From the NCBI GenBank assembly GCA_947095585.1, contig OX352761.1:31525777-31589776 (forward strand): a stretch of DNA of 64,000 bases. The letters run 5' to 3'. The notes beneath the pieces are model-generated. The model was given only the letters and a program-made list of their open reading frames with translations. It did no database searches and was not told where the DNA came from. Made by a program: the position numbers and the translations under genes. Origin of the DNA: Nephrocerus scutellatus. Its lineage: Eukaryota; Arthropoda; Insecta; Diptera; Pipunculidae. This document shows positions 1 to 12,099 of the stretch, in pieces. Within the stretch, counting starts at the first letter, position 1. Each line of letters begins with the position of its first letter.

Positions 1-372
1 GCATTGTCTTCGATATCATTTAAGCATTCACATTTTTCACTGGGTGCTGCATAGTATAGTCGTTGTGCCAAAAACAAGAAAAAGTTAACTTTTAATAAAA
101 GGTGAAGCACGATTATCGCTATGGCCGTGGTCGGTTAATTTCATTTAAATTAGAAGTTAACTACGTACTTCTCTTACTTAATTGTTTGCTGTCTTTCGAT
201 TACCAGCCACAAAAAAAAAACAAACCCTTCCTCCCTCCACACAACTAAATAATTCTTTTCTCTTGTCGACTGTTTTTTATTTAGATCCTTTCAACGTCAC
301 GAACAAGAAGGAGAAGAAGAAGAAGAAGAAGACCTAACCGATCCTGTCGGTGCAGACAACAGAAAAAACGTA
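1..372 (+). other. Upstream and 5' leader region of HEATR5B
   Basis: No gene is visible before the HEATR5B ATG at 373. The stretch is AT-rich. A short AAG/GAA microsatellite lies at about 305-332, just before the start codon. A T-rich stretch ending in TTTATTTAG at about 277-285 could be the acceptor of an intron in the 5' leader, which would make the ATG-bearing exon begin near 286. I cannot place the promoter. Confidence 0.4.
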
Positions 373-3300
373 ATGGAACTTTCACACAGTCTTACGCTTA
401 ACGAGGATGCTCTCAAACATATACCAGAGCAGAAGCGGCCAGTTTTCATTTTTGAATGGTTACGTTTTCTGGAAAAGGTTTTAGTGACGGCACAGAAATC
501 TGACATTAAAGGATGCCAAAAGAAATTGGTTCAACAATTGACTGCACACATTCAAGGCTCTCCCGGTCCACCGACTCGTAAATTAATTGCCAGTTGTCTT
601 GCTACGTTATTCTCTGTTGGCGATACATTCCTTCTGTTCGACACGGTAAACGCATGCAATGATATACTTAAAAATAAGGATGATTCTCCAAGTTATTTAC
701 CGACAAAGCTGTAAGTATTCAGTGTGAGTGGGAGGCGAAGGAAGTTTAAATCAAAACACTTAACATTTTAACGTTTTTGCACGATATCCACACACGTTTC
801 ATTCAGAGCGGCAATTTGCGTTCTCGGCTCCATGTACGAGAAACTTGGACGTATGATGGGACGCTCATACGAGGAAACTGTTCAAATATTGTTGAGAACA
901 CTGCGCAATGCAGAGTCGCAGACGCGTATCGAGATAATGGTTACATTGGAAAAGGTAAATATAGCTACGAGTTAATATGTAGGTACCCCTTTGATTTTAT
1001 GGAACCTCAATTATAAATTTGAAACTCTAACGATCGGTCACTTAATTACTTCCTTTCTAACATTATTTAGGTGTGTGCCGGCATGGGGACAGCAATTTCG
1101 AATGTCCACAAAGATATCTTTAAGGCAACCAAGCACTGTCTCACTGATCGTGTGATGTCTGTCCGGGTGGCAGCGGCAAAATGCATTCTTGAAATGATCA
1201 ATCATGCGCCTTTTTTGTATCAGACAGAGTTGGAAAGTCTTGCTACATTGTGTTTTCGCTCGTTCGATGGAAGTAACTACGAAGTTCGTTGTGCTGTAGC
1301 ACGACTTCTTGGAACACTTTTGGCATTTACGCAGCAACCAGCCATGTCGGCGGCTAAAAAACCCACTCAGCATCAAGGGAAGAATCAGCCACGAACTGTT
1401 TCCTTGGATGAGGCATACGGAATACTAATGTCTGGCTTCTTACGCGGCGGTGTCTCCTTCCTGAAAGGAACTGGTGAAATTATTAAGGGCAGCTCCGGCG
1501 TCAATCGGGAAGTCCGCGTCGGAGTGACACATTCATATGTGGCTTTTGTGCAATTTATGGGCAGCGTATGGCTGGAGCGAAACCTCAACACCTTTCTGGT
1601 TCATGTTTTGGATTTAGTGGCCAATCCTAAGGCAGCATCGTCGCACGTCGATGCTGTCTATTCGCGTAAATGTATTAATTTCATTTTGCGCTCTATCATA
1701 GGAAAAATGCTTGGCGAAAAAGCCCAGACGTCCGCCTGCAAAGAACTCATTCACATAATTGCTAAGCAAATGAATTCGATTGATTTCAATCCAGAGAATG
1801 CCAAAGATTCTAATCAGGAAACACTCTTCAGTCAGCATTTGCTTGTGTGTGCACTGCAGGAGCTTGGTAGCCTCGCTCTTGGTCTTGGCACAACCGCTCA
1901 GAATTTGCTCAACGATCAAACATTAAATTCAATTGATGCCACATGTGCTGTACTCGTGCATCCATGCGCCGCAGCAAGATTAGCGGCGGCTTGGTGTTTA
2001 CGTTGCTTTTGCGTTGCCGTTCCCAGTCAGATTACGCCTCTTATCGATCGTTTTGTCGACGCGATCGAGCAAATGCGATCTTCCCCAGAAGCGATCTCTG
2101 GCTACAGCTGTGCTCTAGCTGCGATCCTTGGCAGTGTGAGATATTCGCCACTTGGTATACCCCATACTAAGGGAAAAGTTGTCTTCAATTCTGCTGAGGA
2201 GTTGCTCCGTTCTGCTAGCCAAAATAGCCGCATGTCGCTAAATCGGACTCAGGCCGGTTGGCTTCTGATTGGATCAATTATGACGTTGGGATCGCCAGTA
2301 GTTAAGGGACTGTTGCCACGTATGTTGCTTCTGTGGCGTAATTCTTTTCCCCGATCAAATAAAGAACTCGAATCAGAGAAAGCACGTGGTGATTCATTCA
2401 CTTGGCAGGTGACCCTTGAGGGACGTGCAGGCGCACTTTCTGTAATGCACAGTTTCCTTCTTAATTGTCCAGATCTCCTCAACGACGATATTACACGTCG
2501 GCTTTTGACTCCAATCGAGAGTGCTTTGGCAATGTTGGTTAAGTAAGTAAAACAAACATTTAATGTTAGAGGCAAATTTTGAATTTACTTTTACTTCCAT
2601 TTTCATCTTTTAGTTTGTCGCCGGTTTTGAAGAGTTATGGAACTCATTTGAAGGCCCCTGCTGCTATGGTGCGCCTTCGCTTGTACGAAACGCTATCGCT
2701 ACTTCCGCCACATTCACTTGAGTCTTCGTACACACATTTGCTGCGGATGCTCGTTTCCGAATTCACCCTATCGGAAAATCCAGCCAACACAACGAATTCA
2801 CTGTTGCGGGCTCTTTGTCATGGAGATGATTCGATAATCCTTGGGACTTGGCTGCAAGAGACAGACCACAGGACCATTGAGGACCAGGTTAGTAGTATGT
2901 TTGAGATCGGGTTGGTCGGCTGGGTTATTGAGTGCCCTCACCGTCATCGCATTACATTTATCACCTTATTTCAAAACCAATTGTTTTGAATTAAACTTGA
3001 AAGGAAGCAGAAAATGTTGTCTTACTAACTAAGAATTTGTTGTTGCTATTGTTGTTGTCTCCGTTTTTTCTCTTGCTGCACACGCGATATACGCCACAAC
3101 ACAAAAAATGAATACAGATGGAACCTAATAGAAGATCTGACGGGGAGCACGTAAGTTTTGGCATCTGACCAGATGTATCGATGCGATGGTAACACATAGT
3201 TTATTTTTAAATGATTTTGCCATCTCCAGCCAACTCCCTGAACGTACGCTTGCATGTTTGCCTTTTTCTTGTATTTTTGTTGTTATGTTTAGCTTTATTT

Positions 3301-6300
3301 TTCATTTGGATTAGTTTTTCTTAGATTATATATTATGCTCTCACATTCACATTTAGCTTGAATTTTCTTTTGCAGCTGCAGCCCAATAGCGCCGCTGGAT
3401 CAGGCGCCTTAGAGCATGACTCATGTTGTCTTTATCGGCCGCCATTAAGCAGTGGAGGTGGAAGTGGAAATGGGGCTGCATCTGCCAAGACTGACCAATG
3501 TCCAGGTCCATTGCCGTTGGGCGTTGCTGTCATCGATATGTCTGTATTGCTTTTTGGATTGATTTTTCCCAAAGTGGCCAATAAGCACCGCTTGCAGATG
3601 CTCGAACACTTTGCTGAATGCATTAAGCAGGCCAAGAGTTCCCGTCAGGAGGCGGTACAGATGAACATTTTCACAGCACTCCTCAGTGGACTAAAGGGCT
3701 TAACCGACAGTAAAAGTAGCATGGGCCAGGAGGAGGTGAAGAAAAGTGCAACAAACCTTATTGTGGCAGCACTCGTAAGTACGAATTCAACCTTACGATG
3801 CGCCGCTGGTGAAGCTCTAGGCCGAATAGCTCAAGTTGTTGGTGATTCGCGTTTCACTGCTGAATTGGCACAAAACAGTTTTGACAAATTAAAATCGGCA
3901 CGCGATGTGGTCACGCGTACGGGCCACTCGCTCGCTCTGGGCTGCTTGCATCGTCATGTTGGCGGTATGGGATCGTCACAACACTTGAACACCAGTGTTT
4001 CGATTCTTCTAGCTCTGGCGCAAGACTCCAGTTCGCCAGTAGTACAGGTATGGACGTTATATGCGCTATCGCTGATAGCCGACTCTGGCGGGCCAATGTT
4101 CCGCGGTTATGTGGAAGCAACATTGTCGTTGTGTTTGAAGCTGTTATTATCAGTACCACACTCCAACGTTGATGTTCACCAGTGCATTGGACGTGTGCTA
4201 AACGCTCTTATAACAACGATGGGTCCTGAATTGCATGGCAATGTTCCTGCAGTTTGCACAATGCGTTCCTCGTTTATGTGTGCCTCAGCGGTTATGCAAG
4301 CGCATTCAGATCCTCTTGTACAGGCTGAGGCGACTGGATGTCTACAGCAGTTGCATCTGTTTGCACCGCGTCATGTTAATCTTTCGTCGTTTGTACCAAC
4401 GCTTGTCAAAACTCTGACGAGCAACTACTTAATGCTGCGCAAGGCTGCCGTATCGTGTCTCCGGCAGTTGGCACAGCGAGAAGCTAAGGAAGTTTGCGAA
4501 CACGCTCTTAGCATCACATCGGAGCAATGCCCTAAGCTGACAATAAATGAATATGGTCTGCCTGGAGTCCTTTTCGGAATGTTGGACTCTGAGACGGACA
4601 GTCAAATGATGAAGAATATTCATGACACGCTGACTTCCATGCTGCAGATGCTTGCTTCCGACAATCTTACATCGTGGCTTAGTCTTTGTAAGAATGTGCT
4701 TACGGTTGCCGTCGATAGTACATATGATGAAGCTGCGCTAAAGTCCGGAGCTGGTGGCGGCAACGGGGAAGGTGGCCCAAGCAGCCAACAATGTGATGAT
4801 GACAATGAGAATGAAGACGAAGACGATGATGTGACCGAGTATCACGTCGAGGAGAATGTCTCCACACATCCCGCAGTGCAACCACGTTGGCCAACACGAG
4901 TTTTTGCCGCGCAATGCGTTCGTAAGATAATCGCAACGTGTGAGTCTGCAAACCCCATTCACTTTGACTTGATTCAAGCAAAGGAAATGCAAATGATTAA
5001 AAGCCGAGGCGACTACTTGATTCTGCACTTGTCCGATCTCATTCGCATGTCGTTTATGGCAGCCACATCAGATTCGGATCAACTGCGCCTGGAAGGGTTG
5101 CGTACTCTACAAGAGATAATTGACAAGTTTGCAGGCGTTCCCGAACCAGAGTTTCCCGGACATTTGCTCCTTGAACAGTTTCAAGCTCAAGTAATTACGT
5201 AGTTTCTTTTTCATATTTTGTGTATGCAATATATTTTTAACATTTTATTTTTATTGTCTTTCTTATCACAGGTGGGAGCTGCATTGCGGCCGGCATTTTC
5301 TCCAGACACACCATCACATGTGACAGCCGCAGCATGCGAAGTCTGTTCAGCATGGATTGGGTCAGGTGTTGCCAGAGATTTGAATGATTTGCGAAGAGTT
5401 CATCAGCTACTTGTGTCCAGCCTTGAAAAGTTACGTACAAAAACCAATAGCACACAGTTATACAACGAGAGCATGGCGACACTGGAAAAACTGAGCATTC
5501 TCAAAGCCTGGGCTGAAGTTTATATAGTGGCAATGATTGGAAACGGTACTGCACCAGCTTTTCTCATTCAGAAAAAGCTTACGAGCAATGTCAACAATAT
5601 TGCCATAATAAGTAGTAGGGATTTGGCAGAAGATGGCGGTGACTTTGGAGAATTTGAAAGCCGTGGCGAAAGTCTTCTTTCCTTGGTAAAACCTGAGCTA
5701 GGAAACCTCTCAACGCATTGGCTGGCTGCATTAAAAGATCACGCTTTATTACTCCTTCCGCCGGAATTTCATAGCCAGCTGCCACACGATGGCGGAGCGT
5801 TCTACACGACCGATACTATAAATTCATCAAAGCCACATTACCTAACTTCTTGGCCGCCAATTCTCTACGCAGCTGCTCTCTGGCTAAATGATGGGGGATT
5901 CGATGTCGGCAAAGTTTCTCGCGACAGTGAGGATGCCACCAGTAGTGCCGATGAAAAATCAAACTTCGAAAACAATAACGCCATATCCCATGGCTGTCTC
6001 AGTGCCGATCGCTTCCACATGATCTTCGGCATTTGCATGGAGGCCCTTTGCAGCACTCGTACTAGCGAAAAGTCCAAAAATGTCATCAGTTGTCTTCAGT
6101 CACTGTACACCATTTTTAATTCGCAATGGGCACGAACAATGTTGGTAAAGGATAAGTCACTGACCATAGAATTGTGCAATGTGCTTCACCGCCAGACTTT
6201 GACACGTGATGACCTTTTGGTGCAACTTCTATGTGTCGAAATACTGCGACAAACGATTGCGGCTGCTCAGGAGTCGATTGCCACCGAAAAGGCGTTGCGG

Positions 6301-8132
6301 CTCGCCGCAGCCAATGAGAACGATAATGAAGCGAAAGCAGATTTATCAAAATCGTTAGACAATCTTGGTGAAGGTGGGGAACAAGGAGAAATTGTGCCGG
6401 GAAAGTCACACGTCTATGCAGTTCTTGAAGTGTGTCTTTGTATTTTTGTCCGACAAATTCCCTCAATGAATCCAGCTAGCAGTGCTAAGCTTTCAACTGA
6501 TTACCTTAAAAACGAAATTGCAATGAAAAGCAATTGGAATGGTATCATTACTTTAGGTGAAGACAATGGAATGCTGGTTGCAACTGGCCTGCAATGCGCC
6601 GAAGAACTAACAGTCCTTTGCTCGCCGCGTGGTGCGCTTTCCATTCTTCCCACGATACTCTACATGACAACCAGCATTATAAAAGAAATCGCCACAAAGT
6701 CAACCAACGATCAATCCGTTTTGGCTAACACGGGATGTGTGCAGGCGGCCTTGCACTGCATGAAGTCAGTGTGCATCGATAAATGGGCTACGGACGACCG
6801 CTGCTCTTCCGAATGGAGTTCCTTCCTACAAAGCGCCCTTGCTAGCATCATAGATCTGACGAAGACTGGCTCTGAGGAGCGAAAAGTTGACGAAGTAACC
6901 ATGATGCTAGCCATCGCTATATTCATACTTCATACGCCGCCCTCTGTTGTCTCGACGCCATCGCTGCAGTATCCATGTATCAATCATTTCCGCCAATGTC
7001 TGCAGTGTGATAGTCCAATAGTAAAACTCAAGTGCATTCAAACAATTCGTTCCATATTCGCCAAAGCCGTACTAAAAGTTTCGACGCCATACATTCATGC
7101 GCTTGCACCGCGGATCATTGAAGGGCTTTATATGGACGCATCGAAGACACCGCGCACAGAACACGACTTGGCAATTATACTGGAAAGCATTAACACAGTG
7201 GAAATCCTAATCGAACTATCAGAGCCACAAAATCGTAAGTATCCCCTGAAGAAAATTTTGTCCCAACAGGCGACCAACCACGAGCAACTCACGATTATTA
7301 TTTTTTTTTTCCTTTATTTGTTTGTTCGTTTCCCAACAAATATGCATACCACAACTCCTATGCGACCCTCACTTTTGTCGTATCGAACGTATGTCTTGTT
7401 TTAGGAAACTTATTGCAAGGTAATGATTAATGAGCAGGCTTCTCTGGCGTTGAGAGCTGTCGGCATAGTAACGTTCTCTGGTGTTTCTATTCATGGAATA
7501 TCATTTGCAATTAATTTTTTTATTTGTTGTTGTTCGTTTGCGTCGCTGTTTTTTTTTATCTGCGTTGTCGTCGCTGTTTTTTTTAACTGACGAAATTGCA
7601 TGCAAAAAGAATTTACACCATTACCCCTTGAAAAAGACCACCTGTAGATTTTCTATTGACCTCATATTGCACTTTAAATCTCCTCTACCTAGTTCGTTTA
7701 AGTTGTATGCTTTTTACTCTCCATGAATACAAAACCAGATATGTAAAACGTTGGTCCAACCAGTTTTTAAACCAAATATCTTAAATTAATTTTTTCCTAG
7801 GAATTCAAATGCTGACCCTGCTAGTTCCACTTCTAATTAACTATCTGGCTGAACCGACAAAACTGCGAACACTACCGAAATTCCAGCGCCAATTACACGA
7901 GAATTCATTGCAGTCGTTGATGAAAATTGGTCCCAAGTATCCACAAGAGTTTAAAACACTCATGAGTCAATCTGTTGAGTTGCGTCAGAAGCTAGAAGTC
8001 GCGATTCGCAATAACCAACACTCAATTAATCTCAACAAAGCTAATGACATGCAAAATGGCAATAGACCGACTAGTGGTAATCAGCAGCAGCCGACAATCA
8101 AGTTGAAGACAGATTTCAGTAACTTTCAGTAA
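373..8132 (+). CDS. HEATR5B: HEATR5B orthologue, HEAT-repeat AP-1/clathrin trafficking protein, seven coding exons
   Basis: Exons by GT/AG borders and reading phase are 373-710, 807-954, 1071-2542, 2614-2887, 3376-5190, 5272-7234 and 7801-8132. Joined they give an open frame of 2113 residues, close to the roughly 2070 of human HEATR5B. The N-terminus ([14 protein letters not shown]) and the exon 2 segment [20 protein letters not shown] are family-typical, and most of the protein is helical HEAT-repeat sequence. An acidic low-complexity run (residues about 1218-1230, [12 protein letters not shown]) interrupts the repeats. Family knowledge: HEATR5B/Laa1 proteins associate with AP-1 and clathrin carriers at the trans-Golgi and endosomes. 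Introns 4 (488 bp) and 6 (566 bp) hold no recognisable gene. An alternative acceptor three codons into exon 5 (before CCC) is possible. The orthologue in D. melanogaster is CG2747. Confidence 0.95.
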
Positions 8133-8587
8133 AAACGTGCTGAGGATAGATAGCCACTGAAATATTCTTGTGATTAATGTTTTAAGCCAAACACGAGTAA
8201 TATACACTTATGCAGTTACTTCAAAATATAATAATGGCCTATCATACAAGTGTACCCATGTTAGAATTATTTTATTTATTTCCTCTTTAGAGAAAAGGAC
8301 ATATATAACATTTTTGTTAATTAATTTTTTTTTCTTCACACATACATAATGCAAAATAAAAACACATTAACATTATTCGTAATTGTATTTAACTGAGTGA
8401 TGAATTAAAAGAGAAATAACACATTCAATATTCTTTTCTGAAAATAACCAATTAATTAAATACAAAGTTGTTTGAATCTTGACTACGCATTTTTATTTTC
8501 AATAACTCTTTGAAGAGTAATATTTGTCGTATGGCTTCGTTTATCGTTTGTACAAAAGTTCACTAAGTTACGTGTCTGTTGCATATT
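8133..8587 (+). other. HEATR5B 3' UTR and intergenic sequence
   Basis: AT-rich sequence without a gene. An AATAAA at about 8355-8360 is a plausible poly(A) signal for HEATR5B, giving a 3' UTR of about 250 nt. A second AATAAA at 8606-8611 overlaps the end of the inverted-repeat element that follows. Confidence 0.5.
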
Positions 8588-8861
8588 TGCTATATTGCTT
8601 TCAACAATAAAATAAAAATTACAACTCAAACATTGGATAGACCAGAAATGGTTTAGCGTTAACCAAAAAAAAATTTTTGGTTAAGAAATATTTAACCAAA
8701 TTTTTAGTTATAATTCCCACCACCAGAGTCGAATTTTAAAAATTATATATGGATAAGTTGGCAAACACATGAAACAAAAAATTGGTTAGTTTTTGGTGTT
8801 GCTTTGATCAGCCGTTAACCACAAAAAAAACCTAACTCCTTTTGTTGAAAGCAATATAGCA
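8588..8861. mobile_element. 274-bp MITE with 20-bp perfect terminal inverted repeats
   Basis: The left end TGCTATATTGCTTTCAACAA (8588-8607) is the exact reverse complement of 8842-8861. The interior is AT-rich and carries TTGGTTAA/GTTAACCA motifs on both sides, so it would fold back. No coding sequence is present, so it is non-autonomous. The end motif GCAATATAGC recurs at the ends of other elements near 46.9 and 56.7 kb, which suggests a shared transposase. No clear target-site duplication was seen. Confidence 0.7.
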
Positions 8862-9767
8862 TTTGTCTTATTTTTTGCGCAATCGTATGACACTATAGAC
8901 TTTAAATAAACATGTTTTACGTCCAGCTGGTGCCAACTGCCAAATATATGTATTTTATTTCGCTCTTTTTTGCCTTTTCTTCCGTTTTGCTTTTTTTTTG
9001 CCTTTTTTGCCTTTTCTCTATTCGATTTTACCACCCTAAATGCGTTTGAATATCAAAAAGTTAAATTGTGCAAGTTGAATTCGTTTAATTATAAAAAAAA
9101 GTTACCTAAAGAAAGAATACGAATGTTATATAAAAATTGTTAAATATTTGAAAAAAAAACCATAAACAACGAAAAACGATACACGGTACAATTAAAACCA
9201 CGCCTAGGCAAATAAAATATTTTCACACGCCCATAGACGAAAGTGACTGTTTCGTACGCTATAAACTAGCCTCGAAAGTAGCCCATAACAACACTAGTTA
9301 TGTTATGATATAAACGTCTTTTGTTATTTACTATCTCAGCGAACACATTGCGCATGAGCAAGAATTCTCTTTTGTTTGTCGTTTGTGATTTCTGCTTCTC
9401 TCTCGATTTAGCAGAAAAACCGGTTTGGACGCGTGAAAAATAGCGTACATGACTTGCAGAAAAGTGCTCATCGTGCGAGGTCGAAGCTTGACGAACGAGG
9501 CGGTAGCCTTGCTCGTTCTGTAATATACTATAATGTGTGTATTTCTGTATTTGCGTTTCCGTGTAACTATACAAGTTGAACTGTGCAAGTTAAATTATTC
9601 CCCAGGGGAATTGTGTCAAGTGGAATTGTGTCCAGTGGAATTGTGATAGTGGAATCGGGCGGTTACCCATAAAACGAGCAAAACACAAGCAAGCAGTAGC
9701 AGTATCAAACCATAACATCTCTTGTCACTGGGAGTGAAAAAAATGAGTTTATGCAGATCTTACCAAA
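8862..9767. repeat. Repeat-derived intergenic sequence
   Basis: No gene is supported. The part at about 9235-9450 (CCTCGAAAGTAG, then CTCAGCGAACACA, then GTGAAAAATAGCG) is repeated in diverged form at about 61035-61210 inside an intron of the kinase gene. The rest is T-rich/A-rich low-complexity DNA. The run 9590-9660 has a short internally repeated motif (GTGGAATTGTG). Confidence 0.45.
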
Positions 9768-10676
9768 ATGTGTTTGGCATATGACATACCTCTATTTAAA
9801 GTTAACCGTCCAGAATTCAAGGCTTTCATTGAAAAATACGGCAAAAAAAAAGTTGCAGATGTATGGATGACTGCTATCTGGAAGTACTTGCCAAAATCCG
9901 TGCTGAAATAAGTGAAGACAAAATATTCGTATCGATGGACGAAACAACAGACAAAGCCGGGCGCTGCGTTACAAATGTGATTGTCGGACCGTTGCAAAAA
10001 GGTGGATGTGGATATTTACTTATATCTGAGGTTTTGGAAACTCGACAACAATTGCAACTCTGTTTGATAATTCAATGCGATTGTTGTGGTCCGATGAAAT
10101 TAAGAGAGAAAACGTGTTGCTGTTTGTGACTGACGCTGCACCTTATATGAAAAAAAGTGGCAAAGTCTGCAACTTTTGTACTTTAAAATGCTGCACGTAA
10201 CTTGCGTCGCTCACGGCTTACATAGGGTATGTGAAACCATCAGGAGCAGCTTCCCGAAAGTCGACGACTTTGTATTCAATATGAAGAAAGTTTTTCTAAA
10301 AAGCCCGTCTCGGATCGCAGTTTTCGAAGAGAACGATCCTCAGCTGCCTTTGCCTCCACAACCCGTAATTATATTAATTTATATTTAATTTAGAAAACAC
10401 GATCGGAGAAGTCTTACAGATTTTGGACAAAATCAAAGGCGACTTGGAAGGGGCAAAAGAGATAATCGCAAGAGATGTTTTGGATAAATTCAAATCCGTT
10501 TTCTCTGCGAATAAAGGACTTGAGATAGTGAAGCAAATAAATTGCTTTATCAAACCGACGCAAACCGTGAGCTCCCTGAAAATATTGAAGTGGGTGATGT
10601 CGAGTGTTTCAATTGGGCTCCACTCGTTTCTGCTGATGTATAGATATCTTTCAGCTCTTTTAAGGCGTTGTTAAGG
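9768..10676 (+). pseudogene. Decayed hAT-family transposase
   Basis: Three frames carry consecutive pieces of one transposase. A segment from about 9768 reads CLAYDIPLFKVNRPEFKAF. The piece from 9863 contains ISEDKIFVSMDETTDKAGR, with the first catalytic aspartate in the DETTD motif. Around 10125 comes LLFVTDAAPYM, then CVAHGLHRVCE (10197-10240). A late segment, 10423-10674, reads IKGDLEGAKEIIARDVLDKF. Family knowledge: the DETTD, TDxAPYM and CxAH series is typical of CGGBP1-type hAT transposases. Frameshifts and stops at about 9865, 10030-10060, 10127 and 10390 and no visible C-terminal dimerisation motif show it is dead. Terminal repeats were not identified. Confidence 0.75.
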
Positions 10677-11055
10677 GACAATCGCAGGCGGTTGTTGACT
10701 GAAATTTTTAAAAAACTTATGGTTGTCAAATGTTTCTATAATTAAGATTAAGTTTTATTTATTTATTTTATTGTCTGTTTGAATTAATGCTTTTTTTGCC
10801 TATTTTTTTATTTTTTTGGTCAACAAAATCCCATCCCTGGTTATTAGTAATCACATAATACTATGCACCAAGCAGATATGATATTTTCTTTTATTTAAAA
10901 AAAAGTTCATCGTTAGATTTTATGTTTTCTTGTTTTGGGTGATATCTTAAACATAATAAACTAACAGTGAGCTATAAATGATTCAATATAAGCGATGAAG
11001 ATGGATATTGACAATATTAATGCTTGGTCGGTTGATTCTGTTCCATTCATTTCTA
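10677..11055. other. AT-rich spacer
   Basis: No gene, repeat or RNA signal could be supported here. It may include 3' sequence of the hAT remnant. Confidence 0.4.
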
Positions 11056-11066
11056 ACTCTACAATA

Positions 11067-11355
11067 ATAATATTCGGCGCGACAGACCATTGCGGTCCAA
11101 GGCCTAACTTCTCGCGACCATTTGTGCTGCGCGTGTTAATTTTTGGACACAAATGGAAGGGACCTTCAATTTAAGGCCGGATCCGAACGGCGAATTGAGA
11201 AGCTTTCCGTGACAAGGTATTACTCTCGGAACGTTTGTCACCCATTCGCGAGAGGTGGGACACCGTGAAAAATACTTTTGGTGTTGCTGGGATTCGAATC
11301 TGAACCTCCTGCTCAGCAGCCATGTGCACTTCCACTGAGCCACGGTGCCCACCTG
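11067..11355 (-). mobile_element. tRNA-derived SINE with 11-bp target-site duplication
   Basis: Read on the minus strand, the element starts at 11355 with GTGGGCACCGTGGCTCAGTG. It has an RNA polymerase III A-box-like TGGCTCAGTGG (11332-11342) and a B-box-like GATTCGAATCC about 30 nt downstream. A unique body follows and ends in ATT repeats. It is flanked by the identical 11-mer ACTCTACAATA at 11056-11066 and 11356-11366, the mark of target-primed retrotransposition. A second copy lies at 21894-22171. The head looks like a tRNA but has no convincing cloverleaf, so this is a SINE and not a tRNA gene. Confidence 0.85.
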
Positions 11356-11366
11356 ACTCTACAATA

Positions 11367-12099
11367 GCTAGTGTAAAAGTTGGTACCGGCTTGCGAATAC
11401 TGTGGAGAAATTCTTCTTATACTCCGATCAAAGGGCGGATGCTAGCTAGGACCCTGATCTTAAGAAATTTATTAAAGTGTGATTTTTTTCTGATTTGAAT
11501 TCTTGGTTATATGGAGGAATAGGTTCGTCTTTAATATTTTATCAGAGAACAGACACGCTAAAAATTTCTTCTGCCTTGATTTCTGAAAACTGAACTTTCA
11601 TCTTCAACTGAAATAATATCTTTGGATAGCAGATTTACAGAAGTGGATTTTTGAAACAAAGAAAAGAAGTCTTCTGGAATTGATGAATTCCAGCTAATTT
11701 CCATTGTGTCAGATTTGTTGGAAGCTTTGATAGTTGGAGTATTCCATTGCAGTTGATGTTTTCTTGCATCTTATTTATTTGTGCCATCTTATTCGGCAAC
11801 AGATGGTTGTTCATTCATTCTTTAAAAAAGCAGTTACGTACAAATAATTTTTTATACAAATTTTTCAATTTTTTAAATAATTTATTTATTTGAGTAGTTT
11901 TTAGAAGCAGCATTTTTATTGACTTTCTGACTCTGACTTACTACAAACGAATCAGTAACGTTTCACTGTTGAGTGGTTGGTTTGTAGAAATTCTTCTTAT
12001 TTTTGTTATTTTTAATATTTTTAATTTTTTATTATATTCTTATCTAATTTTACATATATTTTCATTATCTTGCCGGGTTCGGTATTTTGACTTTGCGAA
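11367..12099 (+). other. Sequence ahead of the first LINE
   Basis: AT-rich and without a convincing gene. It lies directly upstream of the endonuclease frame and may be the decayed 5' part (leader or first ORF) of that LINE, but no zinc-knuckle motif was seen. Confidence 0.3.

Noticed and set aside
1038..1376. Long antisense frames within HEATR5B, of which this is one
   Set aside because: They are shadows of the HEATR5B exons; their translations show no domain and they follow the sense codon pattern.
11288..11352. Possible tRNA gene (A and B boxes on the minus strand)
   Set aside because: The head lacks a convincing acceptor stem and anticodon arm, and it is fused to a 3' body repeated at 21.9 kb with a target duplication, so it is a SINE.
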